Origin: Gordonibacter sp034932485
Lineage (GTDB): Bacteria; Actinomycetota; Coriobacteriia; Coriobacteriales; Eggerthellaceae
Length of the DNA stretch: 64,000 nucleotides
Assembly: GCA_034932485.1 (NCBI GenBank)
Contig: JAYFOQ010000014.1
Coordinates: 112,043 to 176,042, forward strand
Direction: 5' to 3'
In this document: piece by piece, positions 53,208 through 62,316 of the stretch
Numbering within the stretch: the stretch's first letter is position 1
How the letters are laid out: each line of letters opens with the position of its first letter
The notes under the pieces: generated by a model
Seen by the model: only the letters and a program-made list of their open reading frames with translations
Told to the model about the DNA's origin: nothing
Database searches by the model: none
Program-made: the position numbers and the translations under genes

Positions 53208-53895
53208 TACGGCCTTAAACTCAATTTTTGGAACGACAGAATCCTTGGTTGCTGGCGTGTCTACCGTTGATTTTTTGCTGTGCTGTTTGGCATCCATCGT
53301 GCTGGGTGCGGCGGTGGCCTGTGTGTATATGTTCCGCCATTCATATTCAAAGAATTTTGTGGTAACGCTGGCCTTACTGCCGCTTATCGTGCAGATGGTT
53401 ATTACGCTGGTGAACGGGAATCTGGGCGCGGGTATTGCGGTTATGGGTGTATTTAATCTCGTGCGCTTCCGTTCTATTCCTGGTAGCGCAAAAGATATCG
53501 GGAGCGTGTTCCTTGCTATGGCTATTGGTCTAGCTACGGGCATGGGATTTATCTCGCTGGCTGTGCTATTTACCGTCGTGGTGGCGCTTGTGAATATCGG
53601 GTACGTTTTGTCGCCCTTTGGTAAGCAAAAAGAACCAGAGAAAACTTTGAAGATAACCATTCCCGACGATCTTGAATATGACGGTGTATTCGATGAAGTG
53701 TTGACTCTTTATACCGATGAGCATGATTTAACTGAAGTCCAGACAACGAATATGGGAAGCCTCTTTTTACTGGAGTATGCGGTGCGAATGAAAGAGCCGG
53801 GCCTCGAAAAGCGCATGATAGATGAGCTGCGGTGTCTTAACGGAAACCTAAAAATTACCTGCGGTCGAACTGCGGCAGCTAAGGATGTGTTGTGA
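53200..53895 (+). CDS. DUF4956 membrane protein
   Basis: 231 residues. About four transmembrane helices occupy residues 20-145, then a cytosolic domain of about 85 residues starts at ITIPDDLEYDGVFDEVL. VRFRSIPGSAKDIGSVFLAMAIGLATGMGF is a conserved DUF4956 feature. It likely partners the VTC protein at the membrane; function is unknown. GTG 53200 has AAGGAGGG upstream and overlaps the previous gene. One base separates its stop from the next start. Confidence 0.9.
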   Translation: MLDTALNSIFGTTESLVAGVSTVDFLLCCLASIVLGAAVACVYMFRHSYSKNFVVTLALLPLIVQMVITLVNGNLGAGIAVMGVFNLVRFRSIPGSAKDIGSVFLAMAIGLATGMGFISLAVLFTVVVALVNIGYVLSPFGKQKEPEKTLKITIPDDLEYDGVFDEVLTLYTDEHDLTEVQTTNMGSLFLLEYAVRMKEPGLEKRMIDELRCLNGNLKITCGRTAAAKDVL

Positions 53896-53896
53896 T

Positions 53897-55813
53897 ATGG
53901 AACGAATAAAAACTCGGTTTAGAGAAGCAGATAAAACGGGGTTCGTTCGACATCGGTTTTTTATTGCACTGCTTTTTGCACTGCTTCTTGCGTGCGTAAT
54001 AGGAACCATGGCTGGCTGCTCGCTGAAGCAAAGCACTGAGGATTCGACCACAAACGCGTCGATTGACGAGAAAGTAAGTACGAAATCTTCTACGGAGGAT
54101 ACTTCAGTGAGCGACTTTGCCGCGGTTGCGGCTTCGTTCGATGCGTCAGCCCTTGATTTGGAGTACAGCAAGCGCGATCTTGATGCTTCTTATGATGATG
54201 CGGCGGCTACTCATATCGTACTGTCAGGTTCTTCGGCATCTATAGAGGGCTCAGGCGCTTCTGCTGAAGGGTCGATTGTTACTCTTTCCGATGAAGGTGT
54301 TTATGTGGTGTCGGGTTCGCTTGATGATGGGCAACTGGTAGTAGAGGCGCCCGATACGGCAAAGGTGCAGATAGTGTTAGCGGGTGTGAGTATCCACCAT
54401 GCGAATGGGCCGGCCCTTTATGTGAAAGAAGCCGATAAATGTTTTGTCACCCTTGCTGAGGGTACGCGTAATACGCTTACGGATGGAACGGAGTATCTTT
54501 TGGAAGAGGGCTCCGATGAACCGTATGCCACGTTGTTTTCGCGTGCAGACCTTACCTTGAATGGCTCGGGCGCGCTCGAGGTAACCGGTAACTATCGCCA
54601 TGCTATGTGCTCGAAGGATGATTTGATTGTGACGGGTGGTACCTATGTCGTAAATGCTGTAGAAGATGCGTTGCGTGGACGTGATTGCGTAAAGATCAAC
54701 GATGGCAAGTTCACGCTTACGGCAGGTGGTGATGGCATCAAGTCGAACAAAGACACCGATACGGTGCGAGGATTTGTGTCTATCGATGGCGGCAGCATTA
54801 CCATTAATGCCGGTGATGATGGTATTCAGGCGCAAACTTACATGAGGGTGGCCGGAGGTACGTTGTCGATTAAAGCGGTTGATGATGCACTATGCTCGGG
54901 ACTTGAGGGGCTGCTGGCGGGTGGCGACCTTACTCTTGATGCGGGAGACGATGCCTTCCATGCCGAAACGAAATTGGTTATCGACGAAGGCACCCTTAAC
55001 GCCACTCGTTGTTACGAAGGCTATGAGGCAGAGAAGATTTACGTTAACGGTGGCAATACCCATATTGTTGCGAGCGATGATGCTATGAACGCAGCAACAT
55101 CAGATGTGACCAGTAGCAGTTCCACCTCAGACGCACCGGCATCGAACGAGGCCGCAGCTGCGGGAGGCGCGCCCGATAACGCGTTTGCTGAAGGTGGCAA
55201 GGGTGGCATGGGTATGGGTATGGGCGACGAGAATTGTCTTATTCAAATCAATGGTGGCTACACGGTGCTCGAGTCGGATGGCGATGGCGTGGATAGCAAC
55301 GGTAGCGTGGAAGTGACGGGTGGCGTATTGCTGGTAAATGGGCCAACCAGTGATGGAGACGGGGCTTTTGATTACGATCTTTCTGCTACTGTTTCGGGTG
55401 GTACGGTACTCATGGTGGGTTCGACCGGCATGGCCCAAAACTTTACCAGTGGCACGCAACCCTTTGCCTTTACTACGGCAAGTGGCCAGGCGGGACAGAA
55501 CGTTGCCCTTGTTGACGGAAATGGCAAAGTGATTGCATCTCTTAATGCTGCCAAGCAGTTTGGTGTGGTATTGGTTACCAGTCCTGCATTTACAGAAGGA
55601 TCATCGTACAGTTTGGTTTTAGGCGGGACGGTGTCGGGCGCGAATTCCGATGGCTATACCGACGGCGGTACGGTTAGTGGGGGCTCAACTATGTCGGTCG
55701 CGACTTCTACCACGGCAACTGGCGGTATGGGTGGCTTAGGCATGGGAGGCGGAGGGATGCCTCCAGGTCAGGGTGGTGATGTTCAGCGAGGCATGCGCGG
55801 ACCAATAGCGTAG
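53897..55813 (+). CDS. Cthe_2159-like right-handed beta-helix lipoprotein
   Basis: 638 residues. A signal helix ends in T-M-A-G-C, predicting a lipoprotein. The body has long runs of beta-strand repeats with Gly/Asp-rich turns (GGDGIKSNKDTD, GDDGIQAQ, VDDALCSG, GDDAFHAE, SDDAMNAA), matching the carbohydrate-binding Cthe_2159/DUF4353 family, which bound polygalacturonate. A Ser/Ala-rich and Met/Gly-rich section interrupts the repeats near residue 400-440, and the C-terminus is rich in Gly and Met. It ends the VTC-DUF4956 operon and is probably displayed on the cell surface. Confidence 0.85.
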   Translation: MERIKTRFREADKTGFVRHRFFIALLFALLLACVIGTMAGCSLKQSTEDSTTNASIDEKVSTKSSTEDTSVSDFAAVAASFDASALDLEYSKRDLDASYDDAAATHIVLSGSSASIEGSGASAEGSIVTLSDEGVYVVSGSLDDGQLVVEAPDTAKVQIVLAGVSIHHANGPALYVKEADKCFVTLAEGTRNTLTDGTEYLLEEGSDEPYATLFSRADLTLNGSGALEVTGNYRHAMCSKDDLIVTGGTYVVNAVEDALRGRDCVKINDGKFTLTAGGDGIKSNKDTDTVRGFVSIDGGSITINAGDDGIQAQTYMRVAGGTLSIKAVDDALCSGLEGLLAGGDLTLDAGDDAFHAETKLVIDEGTLNATRCYEGYEAEKIYVNGGNTHIVASDDAMNAATSDVTSSSSTSDAPASNEAAAAGGAPDNAFAEGGKGGMGMGMGDENCLIQINGGYTVLESDGDGVDSNGSVEVTGGVLLVNGPTSDGDGAFDYDLSATVSGGTVLMVGSTGMAQNFTSGTQPFAFTTASGQAGQNVALVDGNGKVIASLNAAKQFGVVLVTSPAFTEGSSYSLVLGGTVSGANSDGYTDGGTVSGGSTMSVATSTTATGGMGGLGMGGGGMPPGQGGDVQRGMRGPIA

Positions 55814-55900
55814 CGACACAAGGCGCTTGTGGGTACGCGAAGTAACAGGGTTCTTGCAGTACCACGCACTCCGTCGAAATGTTGAAAAATGACCTATAAT

Positions 55901-55938
55901 CGAAAGCCGCGAGAGGAAAGCAACTCTTGCGGCTTTCG
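55901..55938. terminator. hairpin upstream of the CorA gene
   Basis: CGAAAGCCGC (55901-55910) and GCGGCTTTCG (55929-55938) pair perfectly. A TATAAT precedes it on the plus strand at about 55895, so it may be the end of the VTC operon or part of the next gene's leader. Confidence 0.55.
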
Positions 55939-56039
55939 TATGAGGTTTTGCTGGGCGATGCGCCGAGCCGTTTCGCGCAAAGGAGCGACCTTGTGGTAAT
56001 CGTCGATGCTGTTGCTAATTCACGCTGCGGGGAACGTAT

Positions 56040-56972
56040 ATGATCGAATATTTCTGCACAGACGAACATCAAGCGCTCAAAAAGCTTGATGAGGAGGTGC
56101 CGGGGTGTTGGATTGCCTTATTTGAGCCGACCTCCGAAGAGCTTTCCTGGTTGGAAGACAAATTCGGCTTTGAGGCGGAGGACGCGTGCGCAGCCCTCGA
56201 CCTCGAAGAGGTTTCGCGCATTGAGTACAATCATGGTTATACTCTTTTTATCCTCGATACGCCTGTTCGCGATCGATCGTCAAACGAGCGCAGTTACAAG
56301 ACTATTCCTATCGCGCTGTTTGAAACGCCCCATAACGTAGTTACGGTATGCTCGGTATATAAGATTCCCCTCATTGATCAACTTAAAGCATCGAAGGATC
56401 TTCCCCCTACCAGTGAGGTGGACGACTTCGCATCCGAAGTGCTTATGGCGTCATCGGCGGCTTACTTCATGGCGCTGCGCGTTATCAACAAAAGGCGCTC
56501 TGAACTCATGACTATGGTAAAGCGACCGTCACGCAAAGAGCTCGAAGACCTCTACATTCTTGATTCGTCGCTGGTTTACCTTAAAACCTCTTTGGTTACC
56601 AATGATGCAATCTTCGACAAGCACTTGCGCCGTTATTCGTTTCCTAGTGATGAAGCTCGCGAGCGGTTTGACGATGTGGTTATAGAAAATCGTCAGGCCC
56701 TCGAAACAACACGCATACACTCAGAAATACTCGACTCTACCATCGAGCACTTTAGCCTACTTATGGAACACGATTTGAACCGCACAATGCAGGTGGTAGC
56801 TACCGTCACGCTCGTTCTCTGTGTTCCTACGGCCGTGGCAGGATTTTTCGGTATGAACTTGTTGGGAATACCCCTTGCCGATTACCCTTGGGGCTTTGGT
56901 GTTGTTGCTGCCTGTACTGCGCTTGCATCGGTGCTGCTATTGTTTATTCTTAAGAAGTTTCGGTGGTTCTAA
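56040..56972 (+). CDS. CorA-family magnesium/divalent metal channel
   Basis: 310 residues. The N-terminal cytosolic domain is followed by a long helix and two C-terminal transmembrane helices; the pore motif G-M-N occurs in GFFGMNL, at the end of the first helix. It conducts Mg or related divalent ions as a pentamer. The second helix ends with the basic KKFRWF typical of CorA. GGGGAA precedes the ATG. It is a single gene. Confidence 0.92.
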   Translation: MIEYFCTDEHQALKKLDEEVPGCWIALFEPTSEELSWLEDKFGFEAEDACAALDLEEVSRIEYNHGYTLFILDTPVRDRSSNERSYKTIPIALFETPHNVVTVCSVYKIPLIDQLKASKDLPPTSEVDDFASEVLMASSAAYFMALRVINKRRSELMTMVKRPSRKELEDLYILDSSLVYLKTSLVTNDAIFDKHLRRYSFPSDEARERFDDVVIENRQALETTRIHSEILDSTIEHFSLLMEHDLNRTMQVVATVTLVLCVPTAVAGFFGMNLLGIPLADYPWGFGVVAACTALASVLLLFILKKFRWF

Positions 56973-57257
56973 TCAAGGGATGAAAAGGCAAAGGTTAGTT
57001 GGGAGGTGTGGCGAGTAAAATTTTTGATGGGGAATTTTATCAAAGGGTCTTTCGCCATGTCGCTTTGGTTAAGATTCATCCCCTTCGCCGGAAAGCGCAA
57101 CGTACTTTAGCCCATTAGAGTACAATGGAACGCACCATTTTGGAATAGTATCCGCACGTCAGGTCTGCTGCCTGTCCGCTTAGGGACGATGCTTTTTCGC
57201 TTGCAGACAGGCCGGAACAAAAAAGTGATGCGGGCAATCAGCGAGGAGGGATGCATT

Positions 57258-58178
57258 ATGGCCATCGACGAAGTGGACTACATCTGGAAAAACGGGGAAA
57301 TTGTTCCTTGGGCTGAGGCCACAACACACGTATTGTCTCATTCGCTGCACTACGGTTCCGGCGTGTTTGAGGGTATCCGCTGTTACCAAAACCCTGACAA
57401 CGACAAAAGCTTTGTGTTTCGTTTGCGCGATCATATGGAGCGCTTGCATCGCAGTTGTAAGATCGCGCTAATCGATCTGCCCTACACGGTGGACGAGCTG
57501 TGCGACGCTACGGTCGAGATCATCCGCAAAAACAACCTAAAGGCATGCTACATTCGTCCGTTGGTGTATCGTGGTTATGGCGTTATGGGTGTTGACCCCA
57601 CAGGTGCCCCGACCGATGTGGTTATTGCTGTGTGGCCTTGGGGTACCTACCTGGGTGGCGATGCGTTAGAGAACGGTGTGGCCGTGGGCATCTCATCTTG
57701 GCGCCAGCGCTCTAACAACGCCATTCCGCCCGCGGTTAAATCTACGGCATCTTACATGAATTCCATCCTTGCGAAGCTGGAAGCTAAGCAACACGGCTAC
57801 GTCGAGGCAATCATGCTGAACGAGCAGGGCTTGGTGTGCGAGGGAACTGGCGAGAATCTGTTTATCGTGCGCGACGGCGTGCTTTCCACGCCCCCGTTGT
57901 CCGATGGTTTGCTAGAAGGTCTTACGCGCGACACCATTCTTTGTCTTGCCGACGATCTTGAGATACCTGCGGTTGAGGAAAGCCTCACGCGTAGTGATCT
58001 CTATATTGCTGACGAGGTATTCATGACTGGTTCTGCCGCTGAGCTTACTCCGATTGGCTCGGTCGATGGGCGTGAGGTGGGCAAGCCGGGTGAGGTTACT
58101 CGTGCGCTGCAGGAACGCTTCTTTGATGTGGTCTATGGCAATATCGAAGAGTACGCCGACTGGGTCACCGAAATTTAA
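57258..58178 (+). CDS. ilvE: branched-chain amino acid aminotransferase
   Basis: 306 residues of PLP fold class IV. It makes Leu, Ile and Val from their keto acids and glutamate. The PLP lysine is K161 in AVKSTASYMNS; LHYGSGVFEGIRCY, the IRPLVYRGYG segment and EGTGENLF are also diagnostic. The start ATG 57258 has GAGGAGGG seven bases upstream. The 285-base gap upstream shows no T-box or gene I can support. A terminator separates it from cimA. Confidence 0.96.
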   Translation: MAIDEVDYIWKNGEIVPWAEATTHVLSHSLHYGSGVFEGIRCYQNPDNDKSFVFRLRDHMERLHRSCKIALIDLPYTVDELCDATVEIIRKNNLKACYIRPLVYRGYGVMGVDPTGAPTDVVIAVWPWGTYLGGDALENGVAVGISSWRQRSNNAIPPAVKSTASYMNSILAKLEAKQHGYVEAIMLNEQGLVCEGTGENLFIVRDGVLSTPPLSDGLLEGLTRDTILCLADDLEIPAVEESLTRSDLYIADEVFMTGSAAELTPIGSVDGREVGKPGEVTRALQERFFDVVYGNIEEYADWVTEI

Positions 58179-58186
58179 TTTTTCTT

Positions 58187-58243
58187 AACGAAGCGAAGCC
58201 CTCGCAGGCGGCCTTGTGCTGTTTAACGCGAGCGGCTTCGTTT
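58187..58243 (+). terminator. imperfect terminator after ilvE
   Basis: The region 58187-58205 pairs imperfectly with 58228-58243 (AACGAAGC with GCTTCGTT, CTCGC with GCGAG), followed by TTTCTTTTCG. It likely ends or attenuates the ilvE transcript. Confidence 0.6.
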
Positions 58244-58291
58244 CTTTTCGTTTAAGAAACAGTACCTAACCCTGAAAGCAAAGGAGCATTC

Positions 58292-59875
58292 GTGGACCAT
58301 ATATCAACCTACGACAGCACATTGCGCGACGGGGAGCAGAGTGAAGGTATTACCTTGTCGCTCGAAGATAAACTACGTATTGTAGAGCGCCTTGATGCGT
58401 TTGGTATTGATGTTATAGAAGGCGGCTTTCCGGCTTCGAACCCCAAGGATATTGCATTTTTTGAACGCATGCGTTTTATGCCGCTGACGCATGCTCGCCT
58501 TGCGGCATTTGGATCTACGTGCAAAAAGGGCATCGCAGCCGAAGAGGATCAGGGCCTTGCTGATCTCGTCGCCTGCGGCGCGCCTCTTGTTACCATTGTT
58601 GGAAAGACATGGGATGCGCAGGTCACCCGTGCGTTGCAAGCGACGCTTGATGAAAATCTACGTATGATACGCGATTCGGTTGCATATCTGAAAAGCCATG
58701 GCCTTGAAGTAGTGTTTGATGCGGAGCATTTTTTTGATGGCTACGTGGCTAACCCCGCGTATGCTCTAGACTGCGTTCGTGCGGCCAGTGAGGCGGGAGC
58801 CGATTCGATCGATTTGTGTGAGACGAACGGTGGGGCGCTGCCCCATCAGGTTGAGGCTGTGGTTACGGCGGTAGTCGAGGCGCTGCCGGGCCAGCAAATA
58901 GGCATTCATTGTCACAACGATTCTGGCTGCGCCGTAGCGAATACGCTTGCGGCCGTGCATGCGGGAGCCTGCCAGGTGCAAGGTACCATCAATGGTATCG
59001 GAGAACGCGTAGGCAATGCCGATCTACTTACTGTTATTGCCGACCTAGAATTGAAGATGGGATATACCTGCGTTGGCGAAGAGCGGCTTCGCCAGCTTAC
59101 CGATGTATCGCGGTTCGTGGCAGAAACCTGCAATATGGCCCTGCCGGCGCATCATCCGTATACGGGGGCTGCGGCATTCGCGCACAAAGGTGGCCTACAT
59201 GCCAGCGCTATTGCGCGGTTCCCCGAAGCCTACGAGCACACGCGCCCCGCGCGCGTGGGTAACACTGCGCGCATGCTCGTTAGCGAGTTGGCGGGCAAGG
59301 CCTCGCTGGTGGCGAAAGCGGCCAGCTTGGGTATCGATTTAAGTGCGCATCCCAATAAGGTGCAAGTTGTGCTCGATGATGTCAAGGCGCGTGAGGCACA
59401 GGGCTATTCGTATGAGGTGGCCGATGGATCGCTGGCGGTGCTGCTGCAGGGGCATGTGGGTTCGTATCGCCCTCACTTCACGCTGGAAAGCTTTCGCGTT
59501 ATTGTAGACGACCATGAGGATACCGGCGCACGCGCCAAGGATGCCATGAGCGAGGCTACCATTAAAATTCATGTGGGTTCCGAACGCTTCGTGGCAACGG
59601 GTGAGGGTGCTGGGCCGGTTGGTGCACTCGACAGCGCTCTGCGTATGGCGCTTGCGCGCTTTTATCCCGAGGTGGCCGACATTGAATTGGTAGACTATAA
59701 GGTGCGCATCTTAGATGAGAATGTGGGCACTGATGCCATTACGCGCGTCGTTATTACTACACGCGACAGACATGGTAGCTGGGGAACTATTGGTGTATCC
59801 GAAAATATTATCGAAGCATCATGGAATGCATTGGTCGACTCGATAGAGTACGGCCTGATTAGAATGGGGAAGTAA
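58292..59875 (+). CDS. cimA: (R)-citramalate synthase
   Basis: 527 residues of the HMGL-like family with a C-terminal LeuA dimer domain. It condenses pyruvate and acetyl-CoA to citramalate, a threonine-independent route to isoleucine. DSTLRDGEQSEG at the start, IHCHNDSGCAVANT and HKGGLHASA in the middle and the GPVGALDSALR segment in the regulatory domain are clear. LeuA-like alternatives are shorter and lack the same N-terminus. GTG 58292 follows AAAGGAG. It works upstream of ilvE in isoleucine synthesis. Confidence 0.93.
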   Translation: MDHISTYDSTLRDGEQSEGITLSLEDKLRIVERLDAFGIDVIEGGFPASNPKDIAFFERMRFMPLTHARLAAFGSTCKKGIAAEEDQGLADLVACGAPLVTIVGKTWDAQVTRALQATLDENLRMIRDSVAYLKSHGLEVVFDAEHFFDGYVANPAYALDCVRAASEAGADSIDLCETNGGALPHQVEAVVTAVVEALPGQQIGIHCHNDSGCAVANTLAAVHAGACQVQGTINGIGERVGNADLLTVIADLELKMGYTCVGEERLRQLTDVSRFVAETCNMALPAHHPYTGAAAFAHKGGLHASAIARFPEAYEHTRPARVGNTARMLVSELAGKASLVAKAASLGIDLSAHPNKVQVVLDDVKAREAQGYSYEVADGSLAVLLQGHVGSYRPHFTLESFRVIVDDHEDTGARAKDAMSEATIKIHVGSERFVATGEGAGPVGALDSALRMALARFYPEVADIELVDYKVRILDENVGTDAITRVVITTRDRHGSWGTIGVSENIIEASWNALVDSIEYGLIRMGK

Positions 59876-59876
59876 T

Positions 59877-60176
59877 ATGGACGACCTCAGAACGAAGGAA
59901 GTAGAGGATCTACTGCATGTGTTTGCTGCGCTTGACGATGAAGACACAGTTTACGCCCTCTTGGAAGATTTGTTCACTATTCGCGAGGTGAAGGAAACCT
60001 CGCAACGTCTCGCGGTGGCGCGTCTCCTGGATGCCGGTCGTTCCTATGCTGTTATTGAGGAAGCTACGGGCGCTTCGGCTACTACCATTGCTCGTGTGTC
60101 AAAGTGTCTTTCTTATGGTTCGGGAGGCTATGCAGCTGCTTTGAATGCGCTAGATGATGGTAGACTCAAGGCGTAA
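59877..60176 (+). CDS. TrpR-like YerC/YecD protein
   Basis: 99 residues. It is all helical with a TrpR-type helix-turn-helix (TSQRLAVARLLDAGRSYAVIEEATGASATTIARVSKCL), matching the YerC/YecD family, whose members are DNA-binding regulators of unclear ligand. It starts one base after the cimA stop and is likely co-transcribed. Control of the neighbouring amino-acid genes is possible but not shown. Confidence 0.9.
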   Translation: MDDLRTKEVEDLLHVFAALDDEDTVYALLEDLFTIREVKETSQRLAVARLLDAGRSYAVIEEATGASATTIARVSKCLSYGSGGYAAALNALDDGRLKA

Positions 60177-60211
60177 GAAATTATTATTTATTTCCTTACT
60201 TTAAGGGTTAT

Positions 60212-60238
60212 GCACCCGCGTCTTTTTGGCGCGGGTGC
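60212..60238 (+). terminator. terminator after the TrpR-like gene
   Basis: GCACCCGCG (60212-60220) and CGCGGGTGC (60230-60238) pair perfectly around a T-rich loop. A TATAAT starts just after it, probably the promoter of the next gene. Confidence 0.6.
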
Positions 60239-60292
60239 GCTATTATAATGCACGCGCCCTTCGGGGGCGCCGTATCGATAGAAGGAGCTTTC

Positions 60293-60856
60293 ATGACGAC
60301 GCTGTTCGTTAACGCTTGCATACGTGGAGAAGATTCACGCACACTTTCTCTTTGCCGCGACTATCTCGACACGGTTAAAGATGAGGTAATAGAGATTAAC
60401 TTATCCGAACTTGATTTGAAGCCGTTTGATGCCCGCATGGTGGCTGAGCGTTCTGCCAAGCAACAAGCTGGTGCAGAGGACGATCCCTTGTTCGCATTGG
60501 CTCATCAATTTGCTGCGGCAGATAATATTGTTATTGGAACTCCCTACTGGGATCTTTCGTTTCCAGCTATGCTTAAAATTTATTTGGAGCATGTAAGCGT
60601 GTGTGGCATTGTGTTTCGCTATACGGAGGATGCGCGTTGCGAAGGTATAGCTAAGGCGCGCAGCTTAACGTATATTACTACCTGCGGCGGCTTTGTTGAG
60701 GGTATGAATTTTGGCTACGAGTACTTCTGTGGCTTGGCCAAGATGTTTGGCATTCCTGAGACGCGTTTCGTGGCGGCTGAAGGGCTCGATGTTGTGGGTA
60801 TTGACATTGAGGCGCAGCTTGTCAAGGCGCGCGCGCAGATTTCCAAGCTTGGTTAG
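60293..60856 (+). CDS. flavodoxin-fold NAD(P)H oxidoreductase
   Basis: 187 residues. The N-terminal VNACIRGEDSRTLSL loop, the IGTPYWDLSFPAMLKIYLE-H segment and TYITTCGGF match the Flavodoxin_2 family (NAD(P)H:quinone or azo reductases that bind FMN or FAD). The substrate is unknown. ATG 60293 follows AAGGAG. The next gene starts soon after, so the two may be in one transcript. Confidence 0.85.
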   Translation: MTTLFVNACIRGEDSRTLSLCRDYLDTVKDEVIEINLSELDLKPFDARMVAERSAKQQAGAEDDPLFALAHQFAAADNIVIGTPYWDLSFPAMLKIYLEHVSVCGIVFRYTEDARCEGIAKARSLTYITTCGGFVEGMNFGYEYFCGLAKMFGIPETRFVAAEGLDVVGIDIEAQLVKARAQISKLG

Positions 60857-60963
60857 CAATGGGTGAAAGCGGGCATTCGGGAGGTCAACTAAATCTCTCC
60901 TCGACGATAGGACTGGCTTATCCCGTAGGGCCGGGTGTTAACCTGAATCTTGAGGGTGTTTGC

Positions 60964-62253
60964 GTGATGATAAGTCGTGCTCTCAACTGCGTTGATGCGC
61001 GTTTAATAGATCACGGGTATCGTGTTGCTCAAATACTTGATGCCATGCTTGAGGCTGAAGGTTCGTGTACTCTTCGAGATCGGCGTGCTCTGTACTTGGT
61101 GGCACTGTTGCACGATATTGGAGCATACCGTACTGAGGATATCGATCGTTTAGTTGAGTTCGAAACGGAGAGTGTGTGGGAGCACGCATTCTATGGCTAC
61201 CTTTTTTTCAAAGAACTCTCGCCACTGGCAGAGTATGCCGAGGTGGTGCTATATCACCATATGGCCAATAATGATTTCGACAGACAAGAAGCGCGCGTGC
61301 GATTTTTTGCACAGTGTCTCTATGTGGCAGATAGGGTTGACGTTCTTTCTTTGGAGCAGCCGAATCTAACCCTTGATCGAGTGCAGGATACACTTAGAGC
61401 AAAATGTCCCGACGAGTTTGCGCCAGAGATAGTTGACCTGTTTATATGCTCTGAGCGACAGATCGGCATACTTGGGGCTTTACGCGAGGGTATCGAGCGT
61501 AGGAGTCCACTGAAAACTGCCAGCGATGAGTTCGAGGTGAAAAAGGCAGCAGCATGTTTAGATATGCTTGTGCATGTTATCGATTTTCGTAGTCGACACA
61601 CGGTTACTCATACGGTCACCACAGCCCATGTTGCTTATGAACTGGCATGCAGGATGCTCTCGGAAGATGAGGCGGGGCGTGTTTATTTCAGTGCGCTGCT
61701 TCACGACTTGGGCAAGATTGGTGTTCCTCTGTCTATTTTGGAGAAGCCGGGGCGATTGGACGACCACGAGATGGCCATCATGCGCACCCACGTTGATCTG
61801 ACGGAGCATATTATTGCGGGATGCGTAGACGAAGATATTAAAAGAAAAGCAATACGCCATCATGAGAAGATGGACGGGTCGGGTTATCCGCGCGGTCTGC
61901 GTGCAGAAGAACTGACCTTGTCTGAACGTATTGTTGCTGTGGCAGATATTGTTAGTGCGCTTGTGGGCACGCGCAGTTACAAGGAGGCTTTTCCTAAGGA
62001 AAAGGTGCTGTCTATTTTGCGCGAGCAGCGAGATGAGGGTTTGGTGGATGCCGCCGTAGTGAATGAAATTGTTTGTTGCTACGACGACATCATGAGCGAA
62101 GTTGCGCATGTGGCTGCGCCCGTTGCTGCAGCCTACGAACGAGTGCGGGAAAAGTACGCCTGGCTACTTGGTGTGTTGAATGAAAAACAGCACAACCGCG
62201 ACGTAATATCGACGAGGGAGAAGAGGTCGGTTTCTTCTGAATTGAGTTTGTAG
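60964..62253 (+). CDS. double HD-domain phosphohydrolase, HD-GYP-like
   Basis: About 430 residues. The first HD domain has ALYLVALLHDIGAYRTED and YHH; the second has SALLHDLGKIGVPLSILEKPG and RHHEKMDGSGYPRGL, the GYP variant that in other proteins cleaves c-di-GMP. The N-terminal domain has the HD metal pair but no GYP, so its role may be sensing. The start is uncertain: GTG 60964 has GAGGG seven bases upstream, ATG 60967 is close, and an ATG at 60859 is in frame without a ribosome site. No diguanylate cyclase lies in the window. Confidence 0.8.
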   Translation: MMISRALNCVDARLIDHGYRVAQILDAMLEAEGSCTLRDRRALYLVALLHDIGAYRTEDIDRLVEFETESVWEHAFYGYLFFKELSPLAEYAEVVLYHHMANNDFDRQEARVRFFAQCLYVADRVDVLSLEQPNLTLDRVQDTLRAKCPDEFAPEIVDLFICSERQIGILGALREGIERRSPLKTASDEFEVKKAAACLDMLVHVIDFRSRHTVTHTVTTAHVAYELACRMLSEDEAGRVYFSALLHDLGKIGVPLSILEKPGRLDDHEMAIMRTHVDLTEHIIAGCVDEDIKRKAIRHHEKMDGSGYPRGLRAEELTLSERIVAVADIVSALVGTRSYKEAFPKEKVLSILREQRDEGLVDAAVVNEIVCCYDDIMSEVAHVAAPVAAAYERVREKYAWLLGVLNEKQHNRDVISTREKRSVSSELSL

Positions 62254-62316
62254 GTCTGTTCTCAATTTTGATCGAAGTAGCGGTTTCGCGGAAAAGGGAA
62301 TATCCCGAAGTGGAAG

